From positions 109,681,534 through 109,745,533 of the forward strand of contig OY804580.1 of assembly GCA_963680875.1 (NCBI GenBank): DNA of 64,000 nt, in the 5' to 3' direction. The notes beneath the pieces were generated by a model, which saw only the letters and a program-made list of their open reading frames with translations, did not search any database and was not told where the DNA came from. This DNA is from Bathymodiolus brooksi (Eukaryota > Mollusca > Bivalvia > Mytilida > Modiolidae). This document shows positions 1 to 11,747 of this stretch, in pieces (position 1 is the stretch's first letter; each line of letters starts with the position of its first letter). Both the position numbers and the translations under genes were made by a program.

Positions 1-3000
1 GTTAGTCCTCGATGGTGTCATCTGTCTTGTTAGTTCCCGGGGGTATCATCAGTCTTGTTAGTCCCCGATGGTGTCATCAGTCTTGTTAGTTCCCGTGGGT
101 ATCATTAGTCATGTTAGTCCTCGATGGTGTCATCAGTCTTGTTAGTCCTCGACGGTGTCATCTGTCTTGTTAGTTCCCGAGGGCATCATCAACCTTGTGA
201 GTCCTCGAGGGTATCATTAGTCTGGTTAGTTCCCGATGGTATCATTAGTATGGTTAGTCCCCGAGTGTATCATCAGTCTGGTTAGTCCTTGAGGGTATCA
301 TCAGTCTTGTTAGTCCCCGAGGGTATCATTAGTCTTGTTAGTTCCCGAGGGTGTCATCAGTGTTGTTAGTCCCCGATGGTGTCATCAGTCTTGTTGGTCC
401 TCGATGGTGTCATCAGTCTTGTTAGTCCTCGATGGTGTCATCAGTCTGATTAGTCCACGAGATTATCAATAAGTCTGGTTAGTCCCCACGGGTATCATTA
501 GTCTGGTTTGTCCTCGATGGTGTCATCAGTCTTGTTAGTCCTCGATGGTGTCATCAGTCTTGTTAGTCCCCGATGGTGTCATCAGTCTTGTTAGTTCCCG
601 AGGGTATCATTAGTTTGGTTAGTCCCCGAGAGTATCAATAGTCTGGTTAGTCCCCACCAGTATCATTAGTCTGGTTAGTCCTCGATGATGTCATCAGTCT
701 AGTTAGATCCCGCGGGTATTATTAGTTTGGTTAGTCCTCGATGGTGTCATCAGTCTTGTTAGTCCTCGATGGTGTCATCTGTCTTGTTAGTTCCCGAGGG
801 CATCATCAGTCTTGTTAGTGCTCGAGGGTATCAGTAGTTTGGTTAGTTCCCGAGGGTATCATTAGTCTGGTTAGTCCCCGAGGGTATCATCAGTCTGGTT
901 ACTCCTCGAGGGTATCATCAGTCTTGTTAGTCCCCGAGGGTATCATTAGTCTTGTTAGTTCCCGAGGGTATCATCAGTCTTGTTAGTCGCCGATGGTGTC
1001 ATCTGTCTTGTTAGTCCTCGATGGTGTCATCAGTCTTGTTAGTCCTCGATGGTATCATCTATCTTGTTAGTTCCTGAGGGTATCATCAGTCTTGTTAGTC
1101 CCCGATGGTGTCATCAGTCTTGTTAGTTCCCGAGGGTATCATTAGTCTGGTTAGTCCCCGAGGGTATTATTAGTCTGGTTAGTCCCCACAGGTATCATTA
1201 GTCTGTAGTCGTCGATGGTGTCATCAGTCTGGTTAGTCCCCGAGGGTATCATCAGTCTTGCTAGTCCCCGATGGTGTCATCAGTCTTGTTAGTTGCCGTG
1301 GGTATCATTAGGCTGGTTAGTCCTCGATGGTGTCATCAGTCTTGTTAGTCCTCGATGGTGTCATCAGTCTGGTTAGTCCCCGAGGGTATCATCAGTCTTG
1401 TTAGTCCTCGATGGTATCATCTGTCTTGTTAGTTCCCGAGGGTATCATCAGTCTTGTTAGTCCTCGAGGGTATCATCAGTCTGGTTAGTCCCCGAGGGTA
1501 TCATCAGTCTTGTTAGTCCTCGATGGTGTCATCTGTCTTGTTAGTTCCCGAGGGTATCATCAGTCTTGTTAGTTCCCGAGGGTATCATCGGTCTTGTTAG
1601 TCCCCGATGGTGTCATCAGTCTTGCTAGTTCCCGTGGGTATCATTAGTCTGGTTAGTCCTCGATGGTGTCATCAGTCTGGTTAGTCCCCGAGGGTATCAT
1701 CAGTCTTGTTAGTCCTCGATGGTGTCATCTGTCTTGTTAGTTCCCGAGGGTATCATCAGTCTTGTTAGTTTCCGAGGGTATCATCAGTCTTGTTAGTCCC
1801 CGATGGTGTCATCAGTCTTGTTAGTTCCCACGGGTATCATCAGTCTTGTTAGTCCTCGATGGTGTCATCTGTCTTGTTAGTTCCCGAGGGTATCATCAGT
1901 CTTGTTAGTTCCCGAGGGTATCATCAGTCTGGTTAGTCCCCGATGGTGTCATCAGTCTTGTTAGTTCCCGTGGGTATCATTAGGCTGGTTAGTCCTGGAT
2001 AGTGTCATCAGACTTGTTAGTCCTCGAAGGTGTCATCAGTCTTGTTAGTCCTCGAGTGTATCATCAGTCTTGTTAGTCCTCGATGGTGTCATCTGTCTTG
2101 TTAGTCCCCGATGGTGTCATCAGTCTTGTTAGTTCCCGTGGGTATCATCAGTCTTGTTATTCCTCGATGGTGTCATCAGTCTTGTTAGTCCCCGATGGTG
2201 TCATCAGTCTTGTTAGTCCCCGAGGGTATCATTAGTCTGGTTAGTCCCCGATGGTGTCATCGGTCTTGTTAGTTCCCGTGGGTATCATCAGTCCTGTTAG
2301 TCCTCGATGGTGTCATCAGTCTTGTTAGTCCTCGATGGTGTCATCAGTCTTGTTAGTCCCCGATGGTGTCATCAGTCTTGTTAGTCCCCGTGGGTATCAT
2401 TAGTCTTGTTAGTCCTCGATGGTGTCATCAGTCTTGTTAGTCCTCGTGGGTATCATTAGTCTTGTTAGTCCTCGATGGTATCATCAGTCTTGTTAGTCCT
2501 CGATGGTGTCATCAGTCTTGTTAGTCCTCGTGGGTATCATTAGTCTGGTTAGTCCTCGTGGGTATCATCAGTCTTATTAGTCCCCGATGGTGTCATCAGT
2601 CTTGTTAGTTCCCGAGGGTATCATCAGTCTTGTTAGTCCTCGATGGTGTCATCAGTCTTGTTAGTCCCCGAGGGTATCATTAGTCTGGTTAATCCTCGAT
2701 GGTGTCATCAGTCTTGTTAGTTCCCGATGGTGTCATCAGTCTTGTTAGTCCTCGATGGTGTCATCAGTCTCGTTAGTCCCCGATGGTGTCATCTGTCTTG
2801 TTAGTTCCCGATGGTGTCATCAGTCTTGTTAGTCCCCGATGGTGTCATCAGTCTTGTTTGTCCCCGATGGTGTCATCAGTCTTGTTAGTTCCCGAGGGTA
2901 TCATCAGTCTTGTTAGTCCTCGATGGTGGCATCAGTCTTGTTAGTCCCCGATGGTGTCATCGGTCTTGTTAGTTCCCGAGGGTATCATCAGTCTGGTTAG

Positions 3001-6000
3001 TCACCGATGGTGTCATCAGTCTTGTTAGTTCCCGTGGGTATCATTAGTCTGGTTAGTCCCCGATGGTGTCATCAGTCTTGTTAGTCCTCGATGGTGTCAT
3101 CAGTCTTGTTAGTCCCCGATGGTATCATTAGTCTGATTAGTTCCCGATGGTGTCATCAGTCTAGTTAGTCCTCCATGGTGTCATCAGTCTAGTTAGTTCC
3201 CGATGGTAGCATTAGTCTGATTAGTCCCCGATGGTGTCATCAGTCTTGTTAGTTCCCGTGGGTATCATTAGTCTGGTTAGTCCCCGATGGTGTCATCAGT
3301 CTTGTTTGTCCCCGGTGGTGTTATCAGTCTTGTTAGTCCTCGATGGTGTCATCAGTCCAGTTAGTTCCCGATGGTATCATTAGTCTGATTAGTCCCCGAT
3401 GGTGTCATCAGTTTTGTTAATTCCCGTGGGTATCATTAGTCTGGTTAGTCCCGATGGTGTCATCAGTCTTGTTAGTCCCCGATGGTGTCATCAGTCTTGT
3501 TAGTTCCCGTGGGAATCATTAGTCTGGTTAGTCCCCGATGGTGTCATCAGTCTTGTTAGTCCTCGATGGTGTCATCAGTCTTGTTAGTCCCCGTGGGTAT
3601 CATTAGTCTTGTTAGTCCTCGTGGGTATCATCAGTCTTGTTAGTCCCCGATGGTGTCATCAGTCTTGTTAGTTCCCGAGGGTATCATCAATCTTGTTAGT
3701 CCTCGATGGTGTCATCAGTCTTGTTAGTCCCCGAGGGTATCATTAGTCTGGTTAATCCTCGATGGTGTCATCTGTCTTGTTAGTCCTCGTGGGTATCATT
3801 AGTCTTGTTAGTCCTCGATGGTGTCATCAGTCTTGTTAGTTCCCGTGAATATCGTTAGTCTGGTTAGTCCCCGATGGTGTCATCTGTCTTGTTAGTTCCC
3901 GATGGTGTCATCAGTCTTGTTAGTCCCCGATGGTGTCATCAGTCTTGTTAGTCCCCGATGGTGTCATCAGTCTTGTTAGTCCCCGAGGGTATCATTAGTC
4001 TGGTTAATCCTCGATGGTGTCATCAGTCTTGTTAGTTCCCGATGGTGTCATCAGTCTTGTTAGTCCTCGATGGTGTCATCAGTCTCGTTAGTCCCCGATG
4101 GTGTCATCTGTCTTGTTAATTCCCGATGGTGTCATCAGTCTTGTTAGTCCCCGATGGTGTCATCAGTCTTGTTAGTCCCCGATGGTGGCATCAGTCTTGT
4201 TAGTCCCCGATGGTGTCATCGGTCTTGTTAGTTCCCGAGGGTATCATCAGTCTGGTTAGTCACCGATGGTGTCATCAGTCTTGTTTGTTCCCGTGGGTAT
4301 CATTAGTCTGGTTAGTCCCCGATGGTGTCATCAGTCTTGTTAGTCCCCGATGGTATCATTAGTCTGATTAGTTCCCGATGGTGTCATCAGTCTAGTTAGT
4401 CCTCCATGGTGTCATCAGTCTAGTTAGTTCCCGATGGTAGCATTAGTCTGATTAGTCCCCGATGGTGTCATCAGTCTTGTTAGTTCCCGTGGGTATCATT
4501 AGTCTGGTTAGTCCCCGATGGTGTCATCAGTCTTGTTTGTCCCCGGTGGTGTTATCAGTCTTGTTAGTCCTCGATGGTGTCATCAGTCCAGTTAGTTCCC
4601 GATGGTATCATTAGTCTGATTAGTCCCCGATGGTGTCATCAGTTTTGTTAATTCCCGTGGGTATCATTAGTCTGGTTAGTCCCGATGGTGTCATCAGTCT
4701 TGTTAGTCCTCGATGGTGTCATCAGTCTTGTTAGTTCCCGAGGGTATTATCAGTCTTGTTAGTCCCCGATGGTGTCATCAGTCTTGTTAGTTCCCGTGGG
4801 AATCATTAGTCTGGTTAGTCCCCGATGGTGTCATCAGTCTTGTTAGTCCTCGATGGTGTCATCAGTCTTGTTAGTCCCCGTGGGTATCATTAGTCTTGTT
4901 AGTCCTCGTGGGTATCATCAGTCTTGTTAGTCCCCGATGGTGTCATCAGTCTTGTTAGTTCCCGAGGGTATCATCAATCTTGTTAGTCCTCGATGGTGTC
5001 ATCAGTCTTGTTAGTCCCCGAGGGTATCATTAGTCTGGTTAATCCTCGATGGTGTCATCTGTCTTGTTAGTCCTCGTGGGTATCATTAGTCTTGTTAGTC
5101 CTCGATGGTGTCATCAGTCTTGTTAGTCCCCGATGGTGTCATCAGTCTAGTTAGTCCTCCATGGTGTCATCAGTCTAGTTAGTTCCCGATGGTAGCATTA
5201 GTCTGATTAGTCCCCGATGGTGTCATCAGTCTTGTTAGTTCCCGTGGGTATCATTAGTCTGGTTAGTCCCCGATGGTGTCATCAGTCTTGTTTGTCCCCG
5301 GTGGTGTTATCAGTCTTGTTAGTCCTCGATGGTGTCATCAGTCCAGTTAGTTCCCGATGGTATCATTAGTCTTATTAGTCCCCGATGGTGTCATCAGTTT
5401 TGTTAATTCCCGTGGGTATCATTAGTCTGGTTAGTCCCGATGGTGTCATCAGTCTTGTTAGTCCCCGATGGTGTCATCAGTCTTGTTAGTTCCCGTGGGA
5501 ATCATTAGTCTGGTTAGTCCCCGATGGTGTCATCAGTCTTGTTAGTCCTCGATGGTGTCATCAGTCTTGTTAGTCCCCGTGGGTATCATTAGTCTTGTTA
5601 GTCCTCGTGGGTATCATCAGTCTTGTTAGTCCCCGATGGTGTCATCAGTCTTGTTAGTTCCCGAGGGTATCATCAATCTTGTTAGTCCTCGATGGTGTCA
5701 TCAGTCTTGTTAGTCCCCGAGGGTATCATTAGTCTGGTTAATCCTCGATGGTGTCATCTGTCTTGTTAGTCCTCGTGGGTATCATTAGTCTTGTTAGTCC
5801 TCGATGGTGTCATCAGTCTTGTTAGTCCCCGATGGTGTCATCAGTCTTGTTAGTTCCCGTGAATATCGTTAGTCTGGTTAGTCCCCGATGGTGTCATCTG
5901 TCTTGTTAGTTCCCGATGGTGTCATCAGTCTTGTTAGTCCCCGATGGTGTCATCAGTCTTGTTAGTCCCCGATGGTGTCATCAGTCTTGTTAGTCCCCGA

Positions 6001-9000
6001 GGGTATCATTAGTCTGGTTAATCCTCGATGGTGTCATCAGTCTTGTTAGTTCCCGATGGTGTCATCAGTCTTGTTAGTCCTCGATGGTGTCATCAGTCTC
6101 GTTAGTCCCCGATGGTGTCATCTGTCTTGTTAGTTCCCGATGGTGTCATCAGTCTTGTTAGTCCCCGATGGTGTCATCAGTCTTGTTAGTCCCCGATGGT
6201 GTCATCAGTCTTGTTAGTTCCCGAGGGTATCATCAGTCTTGTTAGTCCTCGATGGTGGCATCAGTCTTGTTAGTCCCCGATGGTGTCATCGGTCTTGTTA
6301 GTTCCCGAGGGTATCATCAGTCTGGTTAGTCACCGATGGTGTCATCAGTCTTGTTTGTTCCCGTGGGTATCATTAGTCTGGTTAGTCCCCGATGGTGTCA
6401 TCAGTCTTGTTAGTCCCCGATGGTATCATTAGTCTGATTAGTTCCCGATGGTGTCATCAGTCTAGTTAGTCCTCCATGGTGTCATCAGTCTAGTTAGTTC
6501 CCGATGGTAGCATTAGTCTGATTAGTCCCCGATGGTGTCATCAGTCTTGTTAGTTCCCGTGGGTATCATTAGTCTGGTTAGTCCCCGATGGTGTCATCAG
6601 TCTTGTTTGTCCCCGGTGGTGTTATCAGTCTTGTTAGTCCTCGATGGTGTCATCAGTCCAGTTAGTTCCCGATGGTATCATTAGTCTGATTAGTCCCCGA
6701 TGGTGTCATCAGTTTTGTTAATTCCCGTGGGTATCATTAGTCTGGTTAGTCCCGATGGTGTCATCAGTCTTGTTAGTCCTCGATGGTGTCATCAGTCTTG
6801 TTAGTTCCCGAGGGTATTATCAGTCTTGTTAGTCCCCGATGGTGTCATCAGTCTTGTTAGTTCCCGTGGGAATCATTAGTCTGGTTAGTCCCCGATGGTG
6901 TCATCAGTCTTGTTAGTCCTCGATGGTGTCATCAGTCTTGTTAGTCCCCGTGGGTATCATTAGTCTTGTTAGTCCTCGTGGGTATCATCAGTCTTGTTAG
7001 TCCCCGATGGTGTCATCAGTCTTGTTAGTTCCCGAGGGTATCATCAATCTTGTTAGTCCTCGATGGTGTCATCAGTCTTGTTAGTCCCCGAGGGTATCAT
7101 TAGTCTGGTTAATCCTCGATGGTGTCATCTGTCTTGTTAGTCCTCGTGGGTATCATTAGTCTTGTTAGTCCTCGATGGTGTCATCAGTCTTGTTAGTCCC
7201 CGATGGTGTCATCAGTCTTGTTAGTTCCCGTGAATATCGTTAGTCTGGTTAGTCCCCGATGGTGTCATCTGTCTTGTTAGTTCCCGATGGTGTCATCAAT
7301 CTTGTTAGTCCCCGATGGTGTCATCAGTCTTGTTAGTCCCCGATGGTGTCATCAGTCTTGTTAGTTCCCGAGGGTATCATCAGTCTTGTTAGTCCTCGAT
7401 GGTGGCATCAGTCTTGTTAGTCCCCGATGGTGTCATCGGTCTTGTTAGTTCCCGAGGGTATCATCAGTCTGGTTAGTCCCCGATGGTGTCATCAGTCTTG
7501 TTAGTTCCCGTGGGTATCATTAGTCTGGTTAGTCCCTGATGGTGTCATCAGTCTTGTTAGTCCTCGATGGTGTCATCAGTCTTGTTAGTCCCCGATGGTA
7601 TCATTAGTCTGATTAGTCCCCGATGGTGTCATCAGTCTTGTTAGTCCTCGATGGTGTCATCAGTGTAGTTAGTTCCCGATGGTAGCATTAGTCTGATTAG
7701 TCCCCGATGGTGTCATCGGTCTTGTTAGTTCCCGTGGGTATCATTAATCTGGTTAGTCCCCGATGGTGTCATCAGTCTTGTTTGTCCCCGATGGTGTAAT
7801 CAGTCTTGTTAGTCCTCGATGGTGTCATCAGTCTAGTTATTTCCCGATGGTATCAATAGTCTGATTAGTCCCCGATGGTGTCATCAGTCTTGTTAGTTCC
7901 CGTGGGTATCATTAGTCTGGTTAGTCCCCGATGGTGTCATCAGTCTTGTTAGTCCCCGATGGTGTCATCAGTCTTTATAGTTCCCGAAGGTATCATCAGT
8001 CTTGTTAGTCCCCGATGGTGTCATCAGTCTTGTTAGTTCCCGTGGGAATCATTAGTCTGGTTAGTCCCCGATGGTGTCATCAGTCTTGTTAGTCCCCGAT
8101 GGTGTCATCAGTCTTGTTAGTTCCCGTGGGTATCATTAATCTGGTTAGTCCTCGATGGTGGCATCAGTCTTGTTAGTCCCCGATGGTGTCATCGGTCTTG
8201 TTAGTTCCCGTGGGTATCATTAATCTGGTTAGTCCCCGATGGTGTCATCAGTCTTGTTAGACCCCGTTGGTGTCATCTGTCTTGTTAGTTCCCGAGGGTA
8301 TCATCAGTCTGGTTAGTCTTCGATGGTGTCATCAGTCTTGTTAGTCCTCGATGGTGTCATCAGTCTTGTTAGTTCCCGATGGTGTCATCAGTCTTGTTAG
8401 TTCCCGTGGGTATCATTAGTCTGGTTAGTCCCCGATGGTGTCATCAGTCTTGTTAGTCCCCGATGGTGTCATCAGTCTTCTTAGTTCCCGATGGTGTCAT
8501 CAGTCTTGTTAGTTCCCGTGGGTATCATTAGTCTGGTTAGTCCCCGATGGTGTCATCAGTCTTGTTAGTCCCCGATGGTGTCATCAGTCTTGTTAGTCCC
8601 CGATGGTGTCATCAGTCTTGTTCGTCCTCGATGGTGTCATCAGTCTTGTTAGTTCCCGATGGTGTCATCAGTCTTGTTAGTTCCCGTGGGTATCATTAGT
8701 CTGGTTAGTCCTCGATGGTGTCATCTGTCTTGTTAGTCCTCGATGGTGTCATCAGTCTTGTTAGTCCCCGATGGTGTCATTAGCCTTGTTAGTTCCCGTG
8801 GGTATCATTAGTCTGGTTAGTTCCCGATGGTGTCATCAGTTTTGTTAGTCCCCGATGGTGTCATCAGTCTTGTTAGTTCCCGAGGGTATCATTAGTCTGG
8901 TTAGTCCTCGATGGTGTCATCATTCTTGTTAGTCCCCGATGGTGTCATCAGTCTTGTTAGTCCCCGAGGGTGTCATCAGTCTTGTTAGTCCCCGATGGTG

Positions 9001-10775
9001 TCATCGGTCTTGTTTATTCCCGAGGGTATCATTAATCTGGTTAGTCCTCGATGGTGTCATTAGTCTTGTTAGTCCCCGATGGTGTCATCAGTCTTGTTAG
9101 TTCCCGTGGGTATCATTAGTCTGGTTAGTCCTCGATGGTGTCATCGGTCTTGTTAGTTCCCGAGGGTATCATCAGTCTTGTTAGTCCCCGATGGTGTCAT
9201 CGGTCTTGTTAGTTCCCGAGGGTATCATCAGTCTTGTTAGTCCTCTATGGTGTCATCAGTCTTGTTAGTCCCCGATGGTGTCATCAGTCTTATTAGTTCC
9301 CGTAGGTATCATTAGTCTGGTTAGTCCTCGATGGTGTCATCAGTCTTGTTAATCCCCGATGGTGTCATCAGTCTTGTTAGTCACCGAGGGTGTCATCAGC
9401 CTGGTTAGTCCTCGATGGTGTCATCAGTCTTGTTAGTCCTCGATGGTGTCATCTGTCTTGTTAGTTCCCGAGGGTATCATCAGTCTTGTTAGTTCCCAAG
9501 GGTATCATCTGTCTGGTTAGTCCTCGATGGTGTCATCTGTCTTGTTAGTTCCCGTGGGTATCATTAGTCTGGTTAGTCCTCGATGGTGTCATCAGTCTTG
9601 TTAGTCCCCGATGGTGTCATCAGTCTTGTTAGTCCCCGAGGGTGTCATCAGCCTGGTTAGTCCTCGATGGTGTCATCAGTCTTGTTAGTCCTCGATGGTA
9701 TCATTAGTCTTGTTAGTTCCCGAGGGTATCATCAGTGTTATTAGTCCCAGATGGTGTCATCAGTCTTGTTAGTCCTCGATGGTGTCATCAGTCTTGTTAG
9801 TCCTCGATGGTGTCATCAGTCTTGTTAGTTCCCTTGGGTATCATCAGTCTTGTTAGTCCCCGATGGTGTCATCAGTCTTGTTAGTTCCCGTGGGTATCAT
9901 TAGTCTGGTTAGTCCTCGATGATGTCATCAGTGTTGTTAGTCCTCGATGGTGTCATCAGTCTTGTTAGTCCTCGATGGTGTCATCGGTCTTGTTAATTCC
10001 CGGGGGTATCATCAGTCTTGTTAGTCCCCGATGGTGTCATCAGTCTTGTTAGTTCCCGTGGGTATCATTAGTATGGTTAGTCCTCGATGGTGTCATCAGT
10101 CTTGTTAGTCCTCGATGGTGTCATCTGTCTTGTTAGTTCCCGAGGGTATCATCAGTGTGGTTAGTCCTCGATGGTGTCATCTGTCTTGTTAGTTCCCTAG
10201 GGTATCATCAGTCTGGTTAGTCCTCGATGGTGTCATCAATCTTGTTAGTCCTCGATGGTGTCATCAGTCTTGTTAGTCCTCGATGGTGTCATCTGTCTTG
10301 TTAGTTCCCGAGGGCATCATCAGTCTTATTAGTCCCCGAGGGTATCATTAGTCTGATTAGTTCCCGAGAGAATCATTAGTCTGGTTAGTCCCCGAGGGTA
10401 TCATTAGTCTGGTTAGTCCCCGATGGTGTCATCAGTCTGGTTAGTCCCCACGGGTATCATTAGTCTGGTTAGTCCTCGATGGTGTCATTAGTCTTGTTAG
10501 TCCTCGATGGTGTCATCAGTCTTGTTAGTCCCCGATGGTGTCATCAGTCTTGTTAGTTCCCGTGGGTATCATTAGTCTGGTTAGTCCTCGATGGTGTCAT
10601 CAGTCTTGTTAGTCCTCGATGGTGTCATCAGTCTTGTTAGTCCCCGAGGGTATCATTAGTCTGGTTAGTCCTCGATCGTGTCATCAGTCTTGTTAGTCCT
10701 CGATGGTGTCATCAGTCTTGTTAGTCCCCGAGGGTATCATCAGTCTGGTTAGTCCCCGGGTGTGTCATAAGTCTA
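1..10775. repeat. 28-bp minisatellite, about 385 units
   Basis: The unit is 28 bp, of the form GTTAGTCCYCGATGGTGTCA plus TCAGTCTT. It alternates between a GATGGTGTC type and a GAGGGTATC or GTGGGTATC type. The array starts before the window and decays at about 10,775. Nearly every unit carries TTAG on the plus strand and no long reading frame exists. Rare variants (for example a 27-bp unit and the CCCCGGTGGTGTTATC variant at about 3,310, 4,541, 5,296 and 6,611) recur in the same order, so multi-unit blocks were duplicated inside the array. Confidence 0.97.
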
Positions 10776-11647
10776 GTTATTCCTCAAAGTCTATGTGGTT
10801 ATAATTACATTCATCATTTTGACATCTATATTGTGATTTCCAACGGACTGACGATATCTTGGATATTTCCAGTCTGAGAATGAGATTGAAGCGCGCACTC
10901 ATGCTAATCTTGTGGGCAGAGCGACTTTAACAAATCCTACCGCTAATTAGTCTGATTGTCAGTTTATTATGACAAAAACATCTATATTCACTGTTATTTA
11001 AAGAAATAACAAAGCCAACCACTCTAGCTTTATATGTCACATTCCACATCAGTTGTAGTCACCGTACTTGTTTCCATGGTAACAAGAAATGTTGTCAAGG
11101 TATATGTACACAAGGTAGATCTAGTTTGATAAAAAAATCACACATAACATGAGGAAACATCGATTATTTATTTATAATTCACTCTTTTAGCTTTAATTTT
11201 AATTTGCAATTGACCGGGGTGCGTCGTGGTGGTGATCGTATGGTATTTGGATTTACAACTAACTGTGTAATCAGTTCCTATCACCACTAACGTTGTGACT
11301 TTGAATTCCACTCGGGCCATGTGTACTCGATACAACATCATGCGATAAAATTTGTCAGTGACTTGCAACGGGTCGGTGGTTCTCTTGGGGTACTCCGATT
11401 TCCTCCACTAATAAAATTGACCGCCACGATATAACTGAAATATTGTTGAAAGTGGCGTTAAACACTATATACATAAACCTTAATTTTCAATTGTTAGATT
11501 AGGAAAGGGGTTAAACACCAGTTACGACGTGATGAAGCCATTTTGTGATACTCAATGTTAGGAGGCTGATGAGCATGCGCATTACCATGTACTATTTTAT
11601 CTTTAACATTTTGTAAAACATATTTTATTCATGATTTTGAATTTTAG
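10776..11647. other. Non-repetitive flank between satellite and first recognised exon
   Basis: AT-rich single-copy-looking DNA. No exon is recognised here. A SINE tail occupies 11,328-11,480. This is presumably intron of the polycystin-like gene, because the first exon seen (11,648) starts with a splice acceptor and not a start codon. Confidence 0.5.
11328..11480 (+). repeat. SINE tail fragment (type II), plus orientation
   Basis: Carries the shared 3' motif GATATAACTGAAATATTGTT followed by GAAAGTGGCGTTAAACAC. The same block recurs at about 15,050, 18,575 and, inverted, at 12,985, 15,890, 16,770, 31,720 and 35,860. The copy at 31,703-31,985 links it to a tRNA-like head, so this piece is a 5'-truncated SINE. 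Confidence 0.75.
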
Positions 11648-11747
11648 CTTAATACCAATTCTATTGCGGACAACATCTTAAAAATCATTGAAGATGGTGA
11701 CGAGTTCGCTAATAATGCAGTAGTTGATTTATCAGGCCTCACAGCAG
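11648..11747 (+). CDS. Polycystin-like gene exon 1 in window (phase 0 to 1)
   Basis: Acceptor ATTTTAG, donor CAG/GTGATA. Only one frame is open: LNTNSIADNILKIIEDGDEF and on to LSGLTA. It resembles the region downstream of the REJ domain in polycystin-1 proteins. It joins in phase to 13,388, giving SGLTA-DITEM. Confidence 0.7.

Noticed and set aside
1..10775. CRISPR-like appearance of short regular repeats
   Set aside because: Units are head-to-tail without unique spacers, and the DNA is that of an animal with introns and SINEs.
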